DNA of 64,000 nucleotides from Clostridiaceae bacterium. Its GTDB lineage: Bacteria; Bacillota; Clostridia; Peptostreptococcales; Natronincolaceae. The stretch spans positions 62,001 to 126,000 of the forward strand of contig JAHDLO010000007.1 in NCBI GenBank assembly GCA_018432235.1, written 5' to 3'. Positions within the stretch are counted from its first letter, which is position 1; the number at the start of each line of letters is the position of its first letter. The notes under the pieces were generated by a model. It did not search any database. It had not been told where the DNA came from and saw only the letters and a list, made by a program, of their open reading frames with translations. Of the stretch, positions 59,366 to 64,000 are shown in pieces. A program made the translations under genes and the position numbers.

Positions 59366-61132
59366 GTGCGGCTTGATATTGAAAACAAAATTCTGATTCC
59401 CTTTATGATTTTATTAATCATATCAATTTTTACCTTAGGGGCGGTATCCTATTGGAATGGATATCAATCCCTTTTAGAGAATGAAGTAAAGAATTTAACG
59501 AAGAACCTGGAGGAGAAGGTATTTTTTATAGAAAGTATCCATCAACAGGTGAAGGATGGCGTTTTTACAGAAGAGGAAGGAAAAGCATATGTGATTGACT
59601 ACTATGGTAGACTGGAAAAGGAAGGCTTAATCATTTTTGAGGGCGAAAAATTTCTGCTAAACAGCTTTAAAGGAGAGGCGGCATGGTTTCATAGATTAAG
59701 GGAGGAAAATCTGTTTGATCATCAACAGCCTTTATCTGTAGAGAACTATCTTTTTATCTACAAAGCCTATGACCAATGGGACTGGATATTGGGTTATCGT
59801 CTGAGCAAGGGGATTTTTTTCTATGACGTACTGGAAAACCAAAAGTATATGCTTTTACTGGCGATTATTTCTCTGATTTTTTCCATGCAGGCAGCTATTT
59901 TTATCTCCCATAACATCTCCAAGCCAATAAAAATGCTGGCGGATATATGCGATAAAATTGCTCAGGGAAGCTTCCATGATAAGATTAATATAAAAAGAAA
60001 AGATGAGATAGGTATGCTGGCTAATGCCTTTAATAATATGCTGTATCAGCTCCAGGAAAATACAACAAAGCTCATTAAGATGACTCAGTTAAATGAGGAT
60101 ATTCTAAGAAATATTTCAACTGGGATTATTACTACAGATCAGCAGGGTCAGGTGTTATCCATTAATCAAGCAGCAAAGGATTTATGGGAGGGCAGTACTG
60201 AAAAAAGCATTAGTAAGGACATCAAAGAAAAGCTTTTTCAACAGCTTAGAGAAACTTTAGATACTGGCAAGAGCATTAACAATTTCTATGCCTTTGATAA
60301 TATTCAGGAGGGTAGCAAAATTTACTTGGATGCCACCACAGCTTTATTGAAAACCGATAAAGGAGCGGTTAGCGGCGCTATTTGCAATTTCAACGATATT
60401 AGTGAAAGAAAGAAGATAGAAAACAATATGGAGACCTTAGATCGATTGACCTCTATTGGACAGCTGGCGGCGGGGATTGCCCATGAAATCCGAAATCCAT
60501 TGGCAGGCATGAAAACCAGTATTCAGGTCCTGAAAAATAGATTATGCAAAGAAGATGGGGCTGCCAATGAGAAATTGTTTAATGGCGTATTATATGAAAT
60601 CGACAGAATTAATCATTTAATTACTGACATATTGAATTTTGCTAAGCCAAGAGCGCCAAAATATGAAAAAACAGATTTAGTGGAAATATTAAATCGCGCA
60701 TTGGATTTGGTGAAGAAGACTGCTATAGAGAATGATATCGCAATCAATATTGTTAAACACAGTAACAATCCCTTAATCTTTGTGGATAAGGCCCAGATTG
60801 AGCAGGTCTTTCTAAATATTATCAAGAATGCCTTAAAAGCAATTCACCAAAAAGGGGAGCTAAGCATTATCATCAATACCCATCTTGAAGAAAAAGGTGC
60901 TTTTGCTTCCTTGGAGTTCCGGGATAATGGTGCGGGAATTGAACCAGAAAATCTTGAAAAAATATTCAACCCCTTTTTCACCACAAGCCCTGAAGGAACT
61001 GGTCTGGGTTTATCGGTGGTGTATGAGCTGGTGAAGGGGAATCAAGGAGAAATCGAAGTCCACAGTGCTGTAGGTGTAGGCACTAAATTTAAGGTGAGGT
61101 TTCCTATGTACGGAGGTGACAGCAATGAATAA
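59366..61132 (+). CDS. NtrB-like sensor histidine kinase
   Basis: A 588-residue kinase: helix near 10-28, an extracellular sensor to about 160, helix near 165-185, HAMP (190-240), PAS (about 245-345), phosphoacceptor box SIGQLAAGIAHEIRNPLAGM near residue 374, HATPase (FLNIIKNALKAIHQKGEL, then GTGLGLSVVYELVKGNQG). It starts with GTG 2 bp after the symporter stop. It should phosphorylate the NtrC-like regulator that overlaps it by eight bases. Confidence 0.87.
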   Translation: MRLDIENKILIPFMILLIISIFTLGAVSYWNGYQSLLENEVKNLTKNLEEKVFFIESIHQQVKDGVFTEEEGKAYVIDYYGRLEKEGLIIFEGEKFLLNSFKGEAAWFHRLREENLFDHQQPLSVENYLFIYKAYDQWDWILGYRLSKGIFFYDVLENQKYMLLLAIISLIFSMQAAIFISHNISKPIKMLADICDKIAQGSFHDKINIKRKDEIGMLANAFNNMLYQLQENTTKLIKMTQLNEDILRNISTGIITTDQQGQVLSINQAAKDLWEGSTEKSISKDIKEKLFQQLRETLDTGKSINNFYAFDNIQEGSKIYLDATTALLKTDKGAVSGAICNFNDISERKKIENNMETLDRLTSIGQLAAGIAHEIRNPLAGMKTSIQVLKNRLCKEDGAANEKLFNGVLYEIDRINHLITDILNFAKPRAPKYEKTDLVEILNRALDLVKKTAIENDIAINIVKHSNNPLIFVDKAQIEQVFLNIIKNALKAIHQKGELSIIINTHLEEKGAFASLEFRDNGAGIEPENLEKIFNPFFTTSPEGTGLGLSVVYELVKGNQGEIEVHSAVGVGTKFKVRFPMYGGDSNE

Positions 61133-62519
61133 AAGAATATTGATTGTAGATGATGAAGAGACCATACGATTGTCCCTGAAGGAAGGTCTGACGGATATGG
61201 GATATGGCGTAGCTACTGCCGGCAACGGTGTTGCAGCCCTTGAAGAGATAAAAAGCTTTAAGCCACAGGTGGTTTTTTTAGATATGAGGCTGGCAAAGGA
61301 AAATGGATTGGCACTTATTCCTCGGATAAAGGAAATTGACAAGGAAGTCGAAGTCGTGATTATGACAGCCTATGGCGACATACAAACGGCTGTTAAAGCC
61401 ATCAAGGAAGGTGCCTATGACTATATCAACAAGCCCTTTGATTTGGAAGAAATAGATATTATCATAGAAAGGGTCATAAAAAATCTAAAGCTGCAAAAGA
61501 AAATTTATTTATTGGAGAAGGAAAAGAAGTCTCAAAATGAATATATGCTGGGGGAGGATGCCAGCATGAAGGATATTCTGGCTAAAATTGATATCCTGTC
61601 CAGTAATGATGCCGTAACGGTACTGATAAGAGGGGAAACAGGAACTGGCAAAGAGCTGGTGGCGGCTGCTATCCATGAAAAAAGTGCCAGAAAAGATGGA
61701 CCCATGCTAAAAATCAATTGTGGGGCGATCCCGCAGCAGCTAATAGAAAGCGAGCTTTTTGGCTTTGAAAAAAATGCCTTTACAGGGGCCACCGCCAGAA
61801 AAAAAGGTTTAATAGAAATTGCCGATGGCGGAACGGTTTTTTTAGATGAAATAGGAGAAATTTCCTTAAGCGTCCAGACAAAGCTATTGAGATTTATTGA
61901 GGAAAGGACATTTAAAAGGGTTGGTGGCTTGGAGGACATTGAAGTAGATATTAGGGTAATTGCTGCAACCAATAAAAATCTGGAGGAAGCCATAAAGAGA
62001 AAGGAATTTAGAGAGGATTTATATTACCGTTTAAATGTAGTGCCCATTCAATTGCCTCCTTTAAGAGAAAGGGGCAAGGACATTCTTTTACTGGCGGATT
62101 ATTATTTGCAGGAATACAATAAAAAGTTTCATAAGCCGATAAGAGGCTTCTCCAGGGAGGTTGAACATGTACTTTTGAATTATCCTTGGAGGGGCAATGT
62201 ACGGGAATTGAAAAACGTGATAGAAAGAATTGTGATTCTAAAGGAGGGGGAGCTTATAGGCGTAAAGGATCTACCCCTTGAAATCTCCAATAGTATCGAT
62301 GACGGGTCTGACATAATCCCAAGGGATAAGCATGAAAAGGATGCTGGTACGGTTTTATATCCAGGCTTCTCTTTGGAGAAGGAGGTCCAGGAAATCGAGC
62401 TGTACTACATAAAAATGGCACTAGCCCATTGTAATAATAATTACTCGAAGGCATCAGAAATTCTGGGAATAAGCAGATTTGCTTTAAAAAGAAAAATAGA
62501 AAAGTATTCATTAGAATAA
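61125..62519 (+). CDS. NtrC-like sigma-54 response regulator
   Basis: A 464-residue regulator: receiver with D53 in VVFLDMRLAKENG, AAA+ domain with GETGTGKELVAAAIH and the loop NAFTGA (consensus GAFTGA), and a Fis-type helix-turn-helix KASEILGISRFALKRKIEKY. CGGAGG at 61111-61116 selects the ATG at 61125. It probably activates the -24/-12 promoter at 62838 in front of pxpA. Confidence 0.88.
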   Translation: MNKRILIVDDEETIRLSLKEGLTDMGYGVATAGNGVAALEEIKSFKPQVVFLDMRLAKENGLALIPRIKEIDKEVEVVIMTAYGDIQTAVKAIKEGAYDYINKPFDLEEIDIIIERVIKNLKLQKKIYLLEKEKKSQNEYMLGEDASMKDILAKIDILSSNDAVTVLIRGETGTGKELVAAAIHEKSARKDGPMLKINCGAIPQQLIESELFGFEKNAFTGATARKKGLIEIADGGTVFLDEIGEISLSVQTKLLRFIEERTFKRVGGLEDIEVDIRVIAATNKNLEEAIKRKEFREDLYYRLNVVPIQLPPLRERGKDILLLADYYLQEYNKKFHKPIRGFSREVEHVLLNYPWRGNVRELKNVIERIVILKEGELIGVKDLPLEISNSIDDGSDIIPRDKHEKDAGTVLYPGFSLEKEVQEIELYYIKMALAHCNNNYSKASEILGISRFALKRKIEKYSLE

Positions 62520-62523
62520 TTTT

Positions 62524-62562
62524 GAGCGATTCCACAATTCATGTGCGAAATCGCTCTTTTTT
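62524..62562 (+). terminator. Rho-independent terminator
   Basis: GAGCGATT/AATCGCTC stem (62524-62531 and 62549-62556) followed by TTTTTT. Confidence 0.85.
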
Positions 62563-62712
62563 ATATCATAGGAAAGTTCTTTTATTTCCCTATGATATGG
62601 GGGGGTTGTTAAGGGGGGCATCACCCCTTATTAAAAAAAGGAGAGTACAGCGAAGCGTCCTAGAGAACGCATGGGTTCTCTGGAAAACAAACGTGGCGAA
62701 GCCACTTTTGTT
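62563..62712. repeat. Four consecutive hairpins in a 150-bp structured segment
   Basis: Arms ATATCATAGG/CCTATGATAT (62563-62572, 62589-62598); AAGGGG/CCCCTT (62611-62616, 62624-62629); AGAGAAC/GTTCTCT (62662-62668, 62675-62681); GTGGC-GAA-GCCAC with further pairing out to AACAAA/TTTGTT (62686-62712). The segment is richer in G than its surroundings and has no open frame. It could be a repeat element, a MITE or a structured RNA. The next 62713-62837 shows nothing clear. Confidence 0.55.
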
Positions 62713-62837
62713 CTGTTGCGGCTATTTTCAGCTTGTCACAGGTTTATACAGTCTATTTATGTGGAATTCCGCACGAATGACGATGGGTGCAAACTATCAT
62801 TTATCAGAAAATACACAATTTTCAACGCTGGCAAGGT

Positions 62838-62853
62838 TGGCATTAATCTTGCA
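62838..62853 (+). promoter_or_regulatory. Sigma-54 (-24/-12) promoter of pxpA
   Basis: TTGGCATTAATCTTGCA: GG at 62839-62840 and GC at 62851-62852 with exactly 10 bp between, 37 bp before the pxpA start. Confidence 0.87.
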
Positions 62854-62888
62854 AATAATTATAGAAACAAAAACTTAGGGGTGCAAGG

Positions 62889-63659
62889 ATGTTTCAAGTG
62901 GATTTAAACAGCGATATAGGTGAGAGCTTTGGCGATTACAAGCTGGGCTTAGATGAAGAGGTGCTTCAGCACATCTCCTCCGCTAACATTGCCTGTGGAT
63001 GGCATGCCGGTGATCCTGTAGTCATGGAAAAAATCGTTGAAGTGGCGGCGAAAAAAGGGGTAGCTATAGGGGCTCACCCGGGATTTTTGGATCTGATGGG
63101 CTTTGGCAGAAGAGAGATGGTGATAACAGGGGAAGAAGCAAAGGCCTATATGAAATACCAAATAGGCGCTTTATGGGCATTTGCAAAAAGCAAGGGTGTC
63201 AGAATACAGCATGTGAAGCCCCACGGTGCGCTGTATAATATGGCAGCCAAGAATGAAATGCTGGCAAGGGCCATTGCAGAAGCCATTTATGAGGTGGATG
63301 CAGACATGATTTTGGTAGGACTTGCTAATAGCCAATTGATGAAGGCAGGGACAGCAACGGGTCTAAAGGTTGCTAATGAGGTGTTTGCCGATAGGGCCTA
63401 TAACCCTGACGGGACACTGGTCTCTAGAAAGCAGGAGGGAGCCGTCATCCATGATACCCAGCAGGCTATAGCAAGGGTGATTCGTATGGTAAAGGAAGGT
63501 AAGGTAAAAGCCGTGAACGGAGAAGATGTCGCGATTCAAGCGGATACGATTTGTGTCCACGGGGATAACCCCAAGGCGGTGGCCTTTGTAAATGAAATAA
63601 GAAAGGCGTTAGAAGCTGAAAATGTTCAAGTGGTTTCTATGGCAAGCTTTATCAAATAA
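62889..63659 (+). CDS. pxpA: 5-oxoprolinase subunit A (LamB/YcsF family)
   Basis: A 256-residue LamB/YcsF protein: [20 protein letters not shown] at the start, [33 protein letters not shown] and [20 protein letters not shown]. Full length for PxpA, which with PxpB and PxpC hydrolyses 5-oxoproline to glutamate using ATP. PxpBC would be expected after the transporter, outside the window. It sits behind a sigma-54 promoter and the NtrBC-like pair. Confidence 0.92.
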   Translation: MFQVDLNSDIGESFGDYKLGLDEEVLQHISSANIACGWHAGDPVVMEKIVEVAAKKGVAIGAHPGFLDLMGFGRREMVITGEEAKAYMKYQIGALWAFAKSKGVRIQHVKPHGALYNMAAKNEMLARAIAEAIYEVDADMILVGLANSQLMKAGTATGLKVANEVFADRAYNPDGTLVSRKQEGAVIHDTQQAIARVIRMVKEGKVKAVNGEDVAIQADTICVHGDNPKAVAFVNEIRKALEAENVQVVSMASFIK

Positions 63660-63680
63660 TAGGGAGAAGGTGGAGAAAAG

Positions 63681-64000
63681 ATGATAAATAATGAAAGAAA
63701 AAGCAAAAACTTTGGTGTGTTGCTGGGGGCAGCCTTCCTAATGGCAACCTCCGCTATCGGTCCCGGCTTTTTAACACAAACCGCTACCTTTACAGAAAGA
63801 TATGGAGCGAATTTCGGCTTTGTTATTTTAATTGCAATTATTTTAACCTTTGGAACACAGCTGAATATATGGCGGATTATTGGGGTTTCAGGCATGCGGG
63901 GACAGGACATTGCCAATAAGGTGGTTCCGGGCTTAGGCTATTTTATAGCAGCATTGGTGGCTCTAGGCGGGCTGGCCTTTAATATCGGGAACGTTGGTGG
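63681..64000 (+). CDS. NRAMP-family transporter, cut by the window end (YcsG-like)
   Basis: The first 106 residues of a membrane protein: MINNERKSKNFGVLLGAAFL, MATSAIGPGFLTQTATF, TFGTQLNIWRIIGVSGMRGQ. This is the NRAMP family, in the same position as ycsG after ycsF in the Bacillus subtilis ycs-kip cluster. The frame is open to the last base. It may carry a metal ion or, in this setting, another solute. AGGTGGAG supports the ATG. Confidence 0.85.
   Translation, partial: MINNERKSKNFGVLLGAAFLMATSAIGPGFLTQTATFTERYGANFGFVILIAIILTFGTQLNIWRIIGVSGMRGQDIANKVVPGLGYFIAALVALGGLAFNIGNVG

Noticed and set aside
61532-61993. Minus-strand open frame opposite the NtrC-like regulator
   Set aside because: It covers the AAA+ domain in antisense; no ribosome site or domain.
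1-64000. CRISPR arrays, rRNA and tRNA genes
   Set aside because: No regularly spaced repeats and no tRNA-like cloverleaf or rRNA segment was noticed on reading; a covariance-model scan would be decisive.

Overview
The window is 64 kb of AT-rich DNA from a Gram-positive anaerobe, most likely a member of the Clostridia. The evidence is ferredoxin-linked 2-oxoacid oxidation (IorAB), butyrate kinase, two sigma-54 activators with matching -24/-12 promoters, strong AGGAGG ribosome sites and many ABC/two-component peptide-resistance modules. No rRNA, tRNA or CRISPR array was seen.

Layout. (1) 1-14.2 kb is an accessory, defence-rich region: a membrane 4Fe-4S protein, an IS3 remnant, a broken RhuM gene, a 1260-residue SF1 helicase fused to a PLD nuclease domain (Mokosh type II-like), small enzymes with decayed regulators (TetR, MarR, MerR), an unrecognised two-gene unit, an RloA-RloB (AbiL-like) pair and a broken serine recombinase. 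(2) 14.3-18.7 kb is an operon of two ABC transporters behind a winged-helix regulator; its palindromic operator appears at both operon promoters. (3) 18.9-21.5 kb holds an unknown 443-residue protein and a methyltransferase. (4) 21.7-31.9 kb is a sigma-54 catabolic region: a shrunken phosphate butyryltransferase, iorA, iorB, butyrate kinase, a membrane protein, then a Dabb protein, a split UxaA-type lyase and a KdgT-type permease, with a convergent PrpR-like activator. (5) 32.1-44.4 kb is drug and peptide resistance: MerR-MATE, a CprABC/LanFEG-like transporter with its two-component system, and a GC-richer FtsX-type ABC transporter with its own two-component system. (6) 44.7-57.5 kb is a second accessory region: AraC-DUF2000, EamA exporter, Mrr, VbhA-Fic, MerR-ABC, MocR-B3/4, XRE-SymE and many gene fragments. 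(7) 57.8-64 kb holds a sodium:solute symporter, an NtrB/NtrC-like two-component pair, then a sigma-54 promoter driving pxpA (5-oxoprolinase subunit A) and an NRAMP-family transporter cut by the window end.

How the parts work together. The PrpR-like activator probably controls the lyase/permease operon: two GTTTCA-N4-TGAAAT boxes exactly 20 bp apart lie upstream of a -24/-12 promoter, and one more box overlaps the activator's own promoter region. The ior operon has an equally good -24/-12 promoter but no such box was seen. IorAB followed by butyrate kinase fits 2-oxoacid oxidation with ATP made from an acyl phosphate, but the local phosphotransacylase is reduced to 102 residues and is probably dead. 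The symporter, two-component pair and pxpA/NRAMP genes look like one 5-oxoproline or amino-acid uptake and use unit. Three MerR loci each have a promoter with a 19-bp spacer, the hallmark of MerR activation. A general trait is erosion: about fifteen genes survive as fragments, three of them with the frame kept across internal deletions.
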